Positions 15,636 to 27,600 of a DNA stretch of 64,000 nucleotides are shown here, one piece after another. Numbering within the stretch: the first letter of the stretch is position 1; each line of letters starts with the position of its first letter. This stretch comes from Chloroflexota bacterium (GTDB taxonomy: Bacteria > Chloroflexota > Anaerolineae > B4-G1 > SLSP01): positions 90,493 to 154,492 of the forward strand of contig JAIOAX010000009.1 in NCBI GenBank assembly GCA_019873645.1. Reading direction: 5' to 3'. The notes under the pieces are model-generated. The model was not told the origin of the DNA, made no database searches, and saw only the letters and a list, made by a program, of their open reading frames with translations. The position numbers were made by a program, and so were the translations under genes.

Positions 15636-17285
15636 TTACAATCCCCATAGCTGCGCCTGTTCGTCCAGAATGGTGCGGTAGAAATTATTCTGATAAGTTC
15701 CCGGCGCACTCGCGGCGGCATTGACCATAAACTCCAGCTCCCAATCCTCTGCCAACACTTGCCACAAATCCCGCAAGGCATCAGAAGACCAGGCCGCCTG
15801 CAAAATCTCGCCTGCGGTAGCCAGTGCGGCCAGCAAGGACTGTCGGAATGTGTCTGGCGGTTGGCACAGTACAAAATGAGCGTACTGGGCCCATTGGTAG
15901 ATGTATTCCGCCGCCACATATTCAATACGACGGGATTTGAGACTACGCAACCAACGTTCGTAGTATTCTACCCCAAATGTACATAGAGCTTGAAAATGCT
16001 CCGGGTTCTGGCAGCGCAAGTAAATTGTAAACAAACGACGGGTTAGATTATCTTGTAAGAATGTGTCCTGCCGAGAGAGTAAAAAAGTAGCTTGCAATGC
16101 ATTGATTAAGGAGAGGTTGGATCCCTTCCAGGTGAGCAGCGGAGGGTGGTGTTGTTGCAAAGCATCCAGCAACGGGTTATCGAAGCGACGAAACACACTC
16201 AATGTCTCGAGTGCAGGCCGCAACGATTCCATTTCTGGAATGCAAGCGGTGAGGTCATTCAGTACCGCGGCGATATAGGGTAGTGTTTGGGTGTGCGTCT
16301 GTCGCCACAGTGCTTTTAGAGCCCCGGTACCAAAGTGCCATGATAGCAATTCATCTAGTACTGCTGCGCAACATTGTGGGTGACCGCCATAGTGGCTCAT
16401 CAGATGTGCTGCTAATGCTGCTGTTTGGTTGGAGTCCATCAATACCTGTGCGCGCCGAACGTATTGTCCAATGGATTCTTGAATAATGGTAAGCGTATAA
16501 GGCGAGAGCGGCAATGGTGTCAAGGGTAATATCGAGCGTACCGCATAGCTCTTCTGCGCTGCGCCGCGCCCGGCCATGAAGAAACGCAGCTCGTTGCACC
16601 GCCTGGTAAAATCGCTATCCTTCAGGCAGGTGCGCGCACTGCCAAGCAGTCGCGCCAAGTCGGCAAACAACATTTCTGGTAGCTGATGCACATCATCCAG
16701 CAAGATGGCGACCCCGCTGTGTTCTGGAGGACGGACATTGGCTGCTTGCGCGGCGAGCTGGACTTCGATGCCATTGGCGAGGTATTCCCCCCATTTATTT
16801 ATCTCTGAGATACCGATCGGCGGCGATATGTGTAAAACGGCCAGCAAAGCGGCAGCTAATTCAGACAATGTTTCTGGAGGTGGTTGCAATGCAAGATAAA
16901 AGCATCGCCAACCTTGTCCTTCATAACGTCGTTTCAATTCCTGCAGAAACCAGGTCTTGCCGTAGCCGGCGGGTGCATCTATCACCCAGGTATACACATT
17001 GAACGATTGCTGGACGAGATTAAGTTCAGCGATGCGGTTGACGAAATTTACCGTTGGCGTCGGCGGGGGAAAACGCTTTTGACACCATGTTGCCAATTGC
17101 ATACAGGCTTCTCTATCGCGCCGGCAGTGGGCTAACAGCAAGTTGATTTTTTCTGTTCGCAGCATACCTGGACTGAACTCGTCATGGACTGAAGGGAATT
17201 CATCCAGGCACAACGCCTCCAAGTCGGTATCATCCAATCGTGCCAGACAACCACGTAACTGGTGTAGATTGCATACTTCTGTCAC
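15636..17285 (-). CDS. STAND-like NTPase with N-terminal effector-associated-type adaptor domain
   Basis: A 549-residue protein, first gene of the three-gene operon. Residues 5-73 (LRGCLARLDDTDLEALCLDEFP ... KINLLLAHCRRDREACMQLA) form a small helical domain. Its pattern of L..L..ld..dL..LC.d followed by k...LL..c..r resembles the effector-associated (death-like) adaptor domains fused to STAND NTPases and conflict-system effectors. A P-loop follows (APAGYGKT, 104-111; the first Gly is Ala), then Walker B VAILLDDVHQL (192-199) and an all-helical C-terminus of about 250 residues that I cannot assign. I chose the GTG at 17285, with GGAGG five bases upstream, over a GTG at 17297. Such adaptor domains are thought to recruit partners carrying the same domain; none is visible in this window. 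Confidence 0.78.
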   Translation of the reverse strand: MTEVCNLHQLRGCLARLDDTDLEALCLDEFPSVHDEFSPGMLRTEKINLLLAHCRRDREACMQLATWCQKRFPPPTPTVNFVNRIAELNLVQQSFNVYTWVIDAPAGYGKTWFLQELKRRYEGQGWRCFYLALQPPPETLSELAAALLAVLHISPPIGISEINKWGEYLANGIEVQLAAQAANVRPPEHSGVAILLDDVHQLPEMLFADLARLLGSARTCLKDSDFTRRCNELRFFMAGRGAAQKSYAVRSILPLTPLPLSPYTLTIIQESIGQYVRRAQVLMDSNQTAALAAHLMSHYGGHPQCCAAVLDELLSWHFGTGALKALWRQTHTQTLPYIAAVLNDLTACIPEMESLRPALETLSVFRRFDNPLLDALQQHHPPLLTWKGSNLSLINALQATFLLSRQDTFLQDNLTRRLFTIYLRCQNPEHFQALCTFGVEYYERWLRSLKSRRIEYVAAEYIYQWAQYAHFVLCQPPDTFRQSLLAALATAGEILQAAWSSDALRDLWQVLAEDWELEFMVNAAASAPGTYQNNFYRTILDEQAQLWGL

Positions 17286-17364
17286 AGCGGCCTCCACTTA
17301 CCAGGCATCACGCGCTTTGCCATTTTCTGACGGGATTAACGGGATTTTCAGAGTGGCTACTTTT

Positions 17365-17393
17365 AGCTTATTCCATTTAGAGGAAATTGTCAA
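17365..17393 (-). promoter_or_regulatory. Putative promoter of the STAND / radical SAM operon
   Basis: On the minus strand a perfect TTGACA (17388-17393), a 17-base spacer and a weak TAAGCT (17365-17370), about 80 bases before the first gene. The -35 box lies about 43 bases from the LacI operator. A partial dispersed repeat (gggattaacgggattttcag) sits between promoter and gene. Confidence 0.45.
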
Positions 17394-17424
17394 CATGGAT
17401 GGTTGCGGGGCCATAAACTGGGTA

Positions 17425-17475
17425 TTGACATTTATGCAATCGTATGCTATCATATCTATAACCGCATACGATTGC
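17425..17475 (+). promoter_or_regulatory. lacI-type gene promoter overlapped by a 12-bp inverted-repeat operator
   Basis: TTGACA (17425-17430), a 17-base spacer and TATCAT (17448-17453) form a near-consensus promoter. GCAATCGTATGC (17436-17447) fills the spacer and its perfect complement GCATACGATTGC (17464-17475) lies just past the -10 box. A repressor bound to both halves would cover the promoter. The most likely ligand is the LacI-type protein encoded 25 bases downstream, meaning autoregulation. Confidence 0.8.
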
Positions 17476-17500
17476 GCGCAAACGAAATCCGAGGTTGCCC

Positions 17501-18538
17501 ATGGGAAAAGATTCCGCTGTGCAACGGGAACGTGTGACCATGCAGGACGTGGCGCGTGCCGCCAATGTCTCGCAAAGCACCGTATCACGCATTTTAAGCC
17601 CCGTCCCTTCACGGGTGCCGATCAGTGAAGAGACCCGGCAAAAAGTCCTGACGGTTGTCAAAGAGTTGGGGTATCACCCCAATCAATATGCCCGTAATCT
17701 GCGTGGCAAGAAAACACGTATGATCGGCATGATGATCGCGGACATCACCAACCCCTTTTACCATCCGATGGTGCGTACCGTGCAGGATATTGCCTTCCAA
17801 CACGGCTACGATGTGATGATTGCCAATTCAGACCATATGCGTGAGAAAGAATTGCTGTTCTGTGAATCCATCACCCGCCGTCCGGTGGACGGCATTATCA
17901 TCATCCCCTATCATTTGAACGATGATGATCTGGATAACCTGATGGTCAACACAGGCGTCGCTATCGGCGCTGTCGGCAATCACATTCAGCATCCTTACGT
18001 GGATGTAGCTTATGCGGATGACGCCAAGGTCAGCTATGAGGCTGTTAATTGGCTGATTCACCAGCGCGGCCATCGGCGGGTCGCTATGATTATTGCCGAC
18101 CATCGTTTCCCGGTGATCGTCCGTCGTTACGGGGCTTATCGGCGGGCTATGGAAGAGGCTGGCTTGCCTGTGCCGCCGGAGTATGTTGTTGAAGGCGATT
18201 GGTCTGTCGAGAGTGGGCAACGCGCCATTCGCACCTTGCTTGCGTTGCCCGATCCACCGACGGCCGTGGTTGCGGCAAACGACACCATCGCTATTGGCGC
18301 TATGGAGGTCGCCGAAGAGCTAGGTTACCGTGTCCCTGAAGATATCGCTGTCATCGGTTTCGATGATATTCCAGAGGCGCAATGGGTGCGCCCCAGACTC
18401 ACGACAATTGCTCAATTCCCCGCAGAAATGGGGCGATGCCTGGCCCAGGCACTCTTTGAACGTATCAACGGTGGGCAGGATGCTCCGCGTCGAGTTTTTG
18501 AGGTACCCTGTCGGTTTGTTATCCGTGAATCGGCTTAA
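17501..18538 (+). CDS. LacI-family transcriptional regulator of the arabinan locus
   Basis: A 345-residue regulator. Residues 13-60 (VTMQDVARAANVSQSTVSRIL ... LGYHPNQYARNLR) are the LacI helix-turn-helix and hinge helix. The rest is a sugar-binding core beginning RMIGMMIADITNPFYHPMV, with AVVAANDTIAIGAMEVAEELG and DIAVIGFDDIPEA as family landmarks. The ATG at 17501 has GAGG six bases upstream. It sits first in a co-directional run with a sugar importer, GH51 and GH43 genes, so the inducer is probably arabinose or an arabino-oligosaccharide. That substrate is inferred from the neighbours. Confidence 0.93.
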   Translation: MGKDSAVQRERVTMQDVARAANVSQSTVSRILSPVPSRVPISEETRQKVLTVVKELGYHPNQYARNLRGKKTRMIGMMIADITNPFYHPMVRTVQDIAFQHGYDVMIANSDHMREKELLFCESITRRPVDGIIIIPYHLNDDDLDNLMVNTGVAIGAVGNHIQHPYVDVAYADDAKVSYEAVNWLIHQRGHRRVAMIIADHRFPVIVRRYGAYRRAMEEAGLPVPPEYVVEGDWSVESGQRAIRTLLALPDPPTAVVAANDTIAIGAMEVAEELGYRVPEDIAVIGFDDIPEAQWVRPRLTTIAQFPAEMGRCLAQALFERINGGQDAPRRVFEVPCRFVIRESA

Positions 18539-18540
18539 AC

Positions 18541-18572
18541 GTTTGAACGTTCTGGCGTTTAAACGTCCAAAC
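18541..18572. repeat. Imperfect inverted repeat after the regulator gene
   Basis: GTTTGAACGT and ACGTCCAAAC pair at nine of ten positions around a 12-base centre. It may act as weak terminator or processing site. Similar acgttctaacg phrases occur near 40024 and 41577. The rest of the gap to 18683 shows only the strong AAGGAGG site of the next gene. Confidence 0.4.
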
Positions 18573-18683
18573 ACTGGTTAGAAAGGAGGAGAATCGCCCG
18601 GTCATTGATTTTAATCTTATCCGCAGAAAAGCTCGATTTGCCAGGATCCACTGTTTTACTTAAAATGAACAAGGAGGTTTCTG

Positions 18684-20114
18684 ATGTCTGCCAAGCAAAA
18701 GATTTCCCGTCGAGATTTTCTCAAGGCCAGTGGCTTGCTGGCTCTCAATGCAGCCATTCTGTCTGCCTGTGGCGGTAAGACCACTACCCCCGCTCCCGCC
18801 ACACAAGAAGCCGCGCCGGCTGCGACGGCCGTCAAGGCGACCGAGGTTCCAACCCCTACGCCTGAGCCGACCCCGGTGGTGAATGTCTTTGGGGATTGTC
18901 CTGATCCGTTGATCCTGTACCACGGTCTTACCGGTTCGGATGGCGCCGTTTTTGCCGAGATGCTCCAGCAATACAAAGCTGCTACGCCGAATGCTTGTTT
19001 TGAGTCCCAGGGTATTGCATGGGACCTCTTCTTCCAGAAATTCCCCACCGCTGTTATGGCCGGCAATCCGCCCGATATGGTCATCTACCATGCTGCCGAG
19101 GTCATGCAGATGACTTCTCAAGGGTTGGTTCAAGATATGGAAGATTGGTTTACTGCATCCGGCATCGGCAAGGATCAATTCAACGAGTCACTGATCAACC
19201 AGATCACCGTCAACGGCAAAACGATGACCGTACCGTTCGACAACCACGGCTGGCTGAACTGGGTTAACACGAAAGTCATCAAGGATGCCGGACTTGATCC
19301 CGATAATCTGCCCAAGAACGGCGAGGAATTCATCCCCTGGGCACAAAAGATCACGACCGACAAAAACGGCAAACACCCGAACGAGCCGGGCTTCGACAAG
19401 GACAATGTCGTTGTGTGGGCTATCTATTGGACGTGGCTGCGTTACACGGTGCCCACCTCATTGTGGCAATTCGGTGGCGCCGTCGTCAGTGAGGACGGTA
19501 AGACAGCCAGACTAGGGGATCCTCAGTCTATTGCTGCCATTCAGTACTGGCATGACTTGATGTACAAGTACTATGTCTGCCCGCCTGGCCTGCCAGGTCT
19601 GCCCTATGGCGGCGAAATGTACCAGGCGAACGGCATCGCGCTGTGGTGGGAAGGCACGTGGACCGGCGGTTATATGCGCGACCGGCCCGAAGTTGCGGCA
19701 GTGACCCGCCCGGAATTCATCAACTCACTCGCGCCGGATGGCAAGCAGGCCGTCAAATTCGACTCGCATGTCTTCTCTATCCCGGTGGGAGCGCCTGATG
19801 CGGGCAAACCGGTGCTCTACAAGATGATCCAGTTCTTGTTGGAGAACGGCGCCTATTGGGCTACCTCGGGTCAGGTGCCGGCGCTCAAGTCGGTACAGTC
19901 TTCCCCTGAAGTGCAGAAGATCGCCTCGGTCGCCAAGGCTGCCGAGCAGTTCAACAAGATCGGTCGGACGGATTTCTCGCATAAGGCCTTTGTCGAGATT
20001 CAGACGGCCTACGAGACCGCGGTCAGCGCCGCCGTCTCCGGCCCGGATGTCAGTGTGGAGAAGGCACTTAAAGACGGCAATGCTGTGATTCAGTCTATTC
20101 TGGATCGACCGTAA
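18684..20114 (+). CDS. Sugar ABC transporter substrate-binding lipoprotein
   Basis: A 476-residue extracellular solute-binding protein of the MalE/UgpB type. The N-terminus has a twin-arginine-like [10 protein letters not shown], a hydrophobic stretch and a lipobox LSAC with Cys29, followed by a Thr/Pro-rich linker. It is therefore exported, possibly folded, and lipid-anchored. The mature part has the two-lobed family pattern ([34 protein letters not shown]). AAGGAGG precedes the ATG. With the two permeases downstream it would import arabinose or arabino-oligosaccharides released by the GH43 and GH51 enzymes; no ATPase gene lies in the operon, so a shared MsmK/MalK-type ATPase is probably used. 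Confidence 0.93.
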   Translation: MSAKQKISRRDFLKASGLLALNAAILSACGGKTTTPAPATQEAAPAATAVKATEVPTPTPEPTPVVNVFGDCPDPLILYHGLTGSDGAVFAEMLQQYKAATPNACFESQGIAWDLFFQKFPTAVMAGNPPDMVIYHAAEVMQMTSQGLVQDMEDWFTASGIGKDQFNESLINQITVNGKTMTVPFDNHGWLNWVNTKVIKDAGLDPDNLPKNGEEFIPWAQKITTDKNGKHPNEPGFDKDNVVVWAIYWTWLRYTVPTSLWQFGGAVVSEDGKTARLGDPQSIAAIQYWHDLMYKYYVCPPGLPGLPYGGEMYQANGIALWWEGTWTGGYMRDRPEVAAVTRPEFINSLAPDGKQAVKFDSHVFSIPVGAPDAGKPVLYKMIQFLLENGAYWATSGQVPALKSVQSSPEVQKIASVAKAAEQFNKIGRTDFSHKAFVEIQTAYETAVSAAVSGPDVSVEKALKDGNAVIQSILDRP

Positions 20115-20132
20115 GTATCTTCCTCCTGGGTG

Positions 20133-20168
20133 TGCAGGCTGGGACCGGCCGGGGAGTCCCAGCCTGCA
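20133..20168. promoter_or_regulatory. Intercistronic stem-loop between binding protein and permease
   Basis: TGCAGGCTGGGA and TCCCAGCCTGCA form a perfect 12-bp stem with a 12-base loop and no T-run. Such stems after binding-protein genes commonly protect the upstream message from decay or reduce read-through, giving more binding protein than permease. Confidence 0.7.
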
Positions 20169-20199
20169 AAGGATATGACCGACATAGAAAGGATGAACT

Positions 20200-21102
20200 A
20201 TGACGACAACCGCCAGACATTCTCGCTGGAAGCCGCTGCACCAGCAATTGCCTAATTATCTCTTTATTTTGCCCCATTTTATCTTCTTTACGGTTTTCCT
20301 TCTCTACCCGATCATTGGCGGGTTACGCATCAGCCTCTATGACTGGAAAATCATGCTCAAGGAGCAACCGTTTGTTGGGCTGGCCAATTACCAGGCGCTG
20401 CTCAGGGACAAGGTTTTCTGGCAGGTATTGGGCAACACGATTAAGTTTATGATCCTGACCGTGGCCATGAATGTGACCCTGGGGCTGTTGGTTGCCAGCG
20501 GCTTAAAACACCGCTTTTGGGGCAGTGACGCTCTGCGGGTGATTTTTTATGCTCCCGGCATTCTTTCGGTCTCGGTGTTGGGGATCATCGGCATTCGTGT
20601 TTGGGAATCGCAGTTGGGAATTATCAATTATTACATGGCGAATGTTCTGGGAGGACCGCGCATTTCCTGGCTCGGCGATGTGCGCCTAGTGGTGCCGGTG
20701 TTGGCCGTCACGACCGTGTGGTGGACCTTCGGTTTTCCGATGCTGGTTTTCCTTGCCGGCCTGCATGACATCCCTGAAACGCTTTACGAGGCTGCCAAAA
20801 TTGATGGCGCCAACCCGTGGCAGTCATTCCGTTACATTACTTTACCCTTGATTATGCCGACGATGTTGTTCACGGTGGTGACGCAGTTCATCGCGCATAT
20901 GCAGGTTTTTGCACAGCCTTATATCATCACTGCCGGCGGGCCCGGGAATGCCTCCCGCACGGTGGTACAGCTCTTGTATGAAACGGCCTGGAAGTATTTC
21001 CGTTTCGGCCATGCTTCGGCGATTTCGGTGGTGTTGGCATTGTTCATGATTGTGGTAACCGTTATTTTGTTCTCGCTCATGCGTAGCCGCACCGAGTATT
21101 AG
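20200..21102 (+). CDS. Sugar ABC transporter permease 1 (MalF/UgpA type)
   Basis: A 300-residue inner-membrane protein with six predicted helices. It carries the ATPase-contact (EAA) motif [24 protein letters not shown] at about residues 195-218. The opening [21 protein letters not shown] is standard for the family. AAGGATG lies shortly before the ATG. It pairs with the permease at 21121. Confidence 0.94.
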   Translation: MTTTARHSRWKPLHQQLPNYLFILPHFIFFTVFLLYPIIGGLRISLYDWKIMLKEQPFVGLANYQALLRDKVFWQVLGNTIKFMILTVAMNVTLGLLVASGLKHRFWGSDALRVIFYAPGILSVSVLGIIGIRVWESQLGIINYYMANVLGGPRISWLGDVRLVVPVLAVTTVWWTFGFPMLVFLAGLHDIPETLYEAAKIDGANPWQSFRYITLPLIMPTMLFTVVTQFIAHMQVFAQPYIITAGGPGNASRTVVQLLYETAWKYFRFGHASAISVVLALFMIVVTVILFSLMRSRTEY

Positions 21103-21120
21103 GCCCAAGGAGGATATGTT

Positions 21121-21999
21121 ATGGCTCAAGCATCATATTCGCACCATGCCATCAGCCGACGCGCCCGTATCAAGTACTTGCGACGCTCGGTGTTGATGTG
21201 GTTGATCTTCTTCCCACTGGTTGTGGTTATTTTCGTGCCGGTGCTGTACATGATCACGATGGCGTTTACCACGGAAGCCAATCAGTTCGTTGTGCCGATC
21301 CACTGGATTCCCCAGCCGCCGACGTTGCTGAACTTCCGCAAAATCTTTGCCGATCCACTATTGCCGTTGGCGCGCTGGTTCCTTAACAGCCTGCTGGTCG
21401 CCAGTGTGGGGACGACTGTTATCCTGGCGCTGTCGTCTTTGAGTGGGTATGCTTTTGCTCGTTTGGAGTTTCCCGGCAAGCGTATGCTGTTTTCATTGCT
21501 AATCTTCAGTTTGATGATTCCGGCGGCCATCACGCTAATCCCATCTTTCTTAATCCTGCGCAGCCTGAAGCTGCTTGACACGTATCATGCCATCTGGTGG
21601 CCAGCGGCGGCTTCAGTGACAGGCATTTTCTTGTTACGTCAGCATTTCTTTTCCATCCCTTCCGAGATGGAAGATGCGGCGCGTATTGATGGCGCGGGGC
21701 GTTTCCAGACTTTCCTGTTGGTTTGTCTGCCGTTGGTGACTAACTCGCTCACCGCGCTCGCCATCTTCAGTTTCCTGGGGTTGTGGAATGACCTCTTCTG
21801 GCCACTGATCGTGCTCACCAAGCAAATCAAACTCACGCTGCCCATTGGTTTACTGGTGTTGCAGCAAGGAAGCTATATCCAGCGGGGGTTGGCGTTCGCC
21901 GGTGCCTTTGTAGCGACTATGCCTGTGTTGATCTTCTATGCTATTTTCCAACGTAAGATTATCGCCGGTATTACCACTGCCGGCATGGCCGGGCGTTAA
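21121..21999 (+). CDS. Sugar ABC transporter permease 2 (MalG/UgpE type)
   Basis: A 292-residue inner-membrane protein with six predicted helices and the EAA-loop motif [23 protein letters not shown] at about residues 180-202. It starts 18 bases after permease 1, behind AAGGAGG. Together the two form the channel for the binding protein at 18684. The C-terminus ([20 protein letters not shown]) is the usual family ending. Confidence 0.94.
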   Translation: MAQASYSHHAISRRARIKYLRRSVLMWLIFFPLVVVIFVPVLYMITMAFTTEANQFVVPIHWIPQPPTLLNFRKIFADPLLPLARWFLNSLLVASVGTTVILALSSLSGYAFARLEFPGKRMLFSLLIFSLMIPAAITLIPSFLILRSLKLLDTYHAIWWPAAASVTGIFLLRQHFFSIPSEMEDAARIDGAGRFQTFLLVCLPLVTNSLTALAIFSFLGLWNDLFWPLIVLTKQIKLTLPIGLLVLQQGSYIQRGLAFAGAFVATMPVLIFYAIFQRKIIAGITTAGMAGR

Positions 22000-22049
22000 T
22001 TGCGCTGGAATATTTTTAACAAACCATAATGACAAGGACAGGTGATTCC

Positions 22050-24625
<2,576 letters not shown>

Positions 24626-24632
24626 TGTATTG

Positions 24633-24650
24633 GCCGGGTCCGGCTTTTTT
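24633..24650 (+). terminator. Intrinsic terminator of the arabinan operon
   Basis: GCCGG-gt-CCGGC followed by six T residues, eight bases after the GH43 stop. The T-run reaches the end of the convergent gene. Confidence 0.75.
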
Positions 24651-27600
24651 CAGTGATTCCGCAGTACCAGCGGCAGATAGATCGAGTATTCGACGACACT
24701 CGACACTTCCAGGTTGTACGTCGCTGTCTTTGGCGCCCCCAGGCCGTTGTCTGCCGTGACGACGATAGACTTCGCGCCTTCCGTCAGCCAGGTGAATGAC
24801 TGGTTGTTGCTCGGCCCGCCAACGACGACCAACGGCGCGTAATCGGTGACCTGCCAGGTGTAGGTGATCGGCAGCGTCGCTGTGAGCGGGCTGACGCTGG
24901 CGATGAAGGTGTACGCCTCCCCGGTCTTGTACACGCTCACACCCGGCGACGTGAGGCTGACGCTCGCCACCGCCGTCAACGGCTGCGGCTCGAACAGCAT
25001 CGACAGTCCGCTGCTCGTCCCCGCCTCGAAGTGCTTGACCACGCCGTAATCGCGGGTGGTGCTCTGCGTGCGCAGGCCCTCGCCGTCTTCCAACTCGGCA
25101 GGCAGCGTGAACGTCCACGCGCCGTTGACATTGGCAAAGGTCGCGCCCAGGTAGACCAGCGCCTCGGTATCCGGGTCAGCGTCGTCGCGGTAGACGTCGA
25201 TGCGGCAGTAGGGGCACAGGTCGTCGGCGATGCCGCTGACGTTGACACCGTTGATGCGCGTCACCAGCGCCGGGTCGAAGAACTTGAGCACGTCGGGGAC
25301 CGCGTCACCGAACTCAATGGCGGGCACGGTGTTCGAAATGACGTTGCCCTGCATCGTCGTGGCGTTGATGAAGATTGTGCTCCCATTGACGAAGAAACCG
25401 TTCAGCGCGTTGACGACGGTGTTGGAGAGGATGCGTGTATAGCGCGTGCCAATGTCCACCGCGCTGCCACACGTCCAGAGCGGCGCGCCGTCCAAGGCCT
25501 GGCCGATGACGTTGCCCTCGATCAGGTTATCCTGCCCGGAGGGAATCCAGATCGCGTCGGGCGGGGTGGTCGTGGCGCTGCCGTAGATGAGCAGCCCGGC
25601 GATGCGGTTGTCGAGGATGCGGTTGCGCCGCCCGCTCACTGTGATGCCGCCGCCGCCGAACCAGTTAGCGGTGAGCGCGGCCGGCTTGCACAAATTTGTC
25701 GCGGTGAGCGGCGTGGAAATCGTCCCGTCGGCGAGCAGGCCGACCGTATTGCCCTCGATCAGGTTGTCATCGCTGGCGAAGTTGATCGCATTCTGCTTCG
25801 AGCCGGCGAGTTTGTTGTTCCGCACGAGGTTGTTGCCGCCCGCGCTCGCGCCGTTGATGAAGCCGTGGTTGTCCTGCGCCACGTCGTTGTTGTAGAAGTA
25901 GATCGCCGTCCCGGCGTCGTTCAGGCCGAGCCAGTTGTCCTCGATGATGTTGCCGCCGCCCGTCATCCGCAGTTCCACGTTCTGGAAACCCAGGCCGCGC
26001 ACGATATGAGCGCCTTCGGTGGTTAGCGTGCCCAGCGCCAGGACTTTGTAGGCTGTGCCGCTCCCGCTGCGGAACAGGATGATTTTCGGGCCGTCGGCGC
26101 GCCCGCCGGGCTGCGTGCTGCCGTCGAACGTCACCTGCCCACCCCTGACGGCCGGTAAATCGGTGGCGCTAAGCGTGATCTTCCAGAAGCCGGCCGCGTT
26201 GTAGCCCGCATCGCTTGTGGGAACATTGAAAGCGATCAACACCGGGCGCTGCGCCGCGGAGAGCGCGTTCGCCTGGACGATAGCGCGCCGCAGCGTGCAT
26301 TGGTCGGCGGGCGCGGCGGCGCACGTCGTGGGTGACGTCGTCGGGTCGCCCGTATTCGTCACCGTGATGACGGTGACGTAGCTCGCGGGTGGCGTGGGTG
26401 GCGACGCGAACACCACCTCCGGGATGACCGGCGGCGCGGGGAAGACGGGGGCAGGTGGTGGCGGCGGCGGTGTCGCGCCGGTGCGGCTGTAGACGGCAGT
26501 GGAGGGCGCTGATGTTGAGGGCCCATCGAAGTTGGCGACGATGCCGTAGTTGAGAGCGGTGTTCGCCGTGCGCAAACCGCGATCCAGCGCCAGCTCGAAA
26601 GGCAACGTGGTCTGCCATTTTCCATAAACGTCCGCTTGCACGATCCGCACCGATTCAAGCGTTTCCGTCAGCGGGTCGAGATCGTCCAGGAACAATTCCA
26701 CCTGGCAATAGGGGCACGGCATATCGGGCGCCGCCGCGCCGTAGACGGTCGTGTTTCCGCCGCCCACGGTGATCGTGAGAATCACCGACGGCGTGAAGAG
26801 CTTGCGTGCTGCGGGCACGTAATTGCCGAACTCCATATAGGTCGAGGCTGTGCTGTTCCAGGAGAGGTTGCCCTGGTAGTACAATGCATTGAGCGACATT
26901 TGTGTTCCGTCCATGCGGAAGGGCTCCAGCGCGGTGCGCACGACGGTGTTGGAGAGCACGCGCGTGTAACCGGCGTCCACCACCAGCCCACGCCCGCACG
27001 AACCCACCTGCTTGTCGGCGGCGTCAATGCCGATGACGTTGCCCTGAATCAGGTGATCGTCCCCCTTCACTTCGAGCGCCGTATCGGGCGTGTTTTCGGG
27101 ATCGTTGCTGTACCACAACAGCCCGGCGATGCGGTTGCCGACGACCTGATTGCGCTTGCCGCGCACTTCCACACCCGCGCCACCGAACCAGTTGAAGTAG
27201 CGGGCGTTGGGGCGGCACCAGCGATTCCAGGCCACCTCCGGCACAGTCCCGTCGGCGCGCGTGCCGACGCGGTTGTTGAGGACAAAGCCGTCGTTGCCGT
27301 CCATGCTGACCGCCGCGCCGATGAATCCGGCGAAGACGTTGTTGCGGATGAGCGTCTGCGCCGTGTTCTCCGCCACCTTGATCCCGCCCAGGCCACTACC
27401 CTGCTCCGGCGCATCGGGAGCGCGCCAATACAGGTCGGTTCCCGGCGTACTCAGACCAAACCAGTTGTTTTCCACGATGTTCTGGCTGTGGTTGAGTTGC
27501 AACGCTGTGTCGAACTTCTGGAACGCCAGGCCACGGATGACGTTGTTGTTCCCGTTGACCACCAGCCCCACCAGGTCGCGGCTCTGCGGCCCGCGCACGA

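Noticed and set aside
17298..17612. A 104-codon minus-strand frame between the STAND operon and lacI as a precursor peptide for the radical SAM enzyme
   Set aside because: It overlaps the lacI start, the operator and both promoters, and has no leader-core arrangement.
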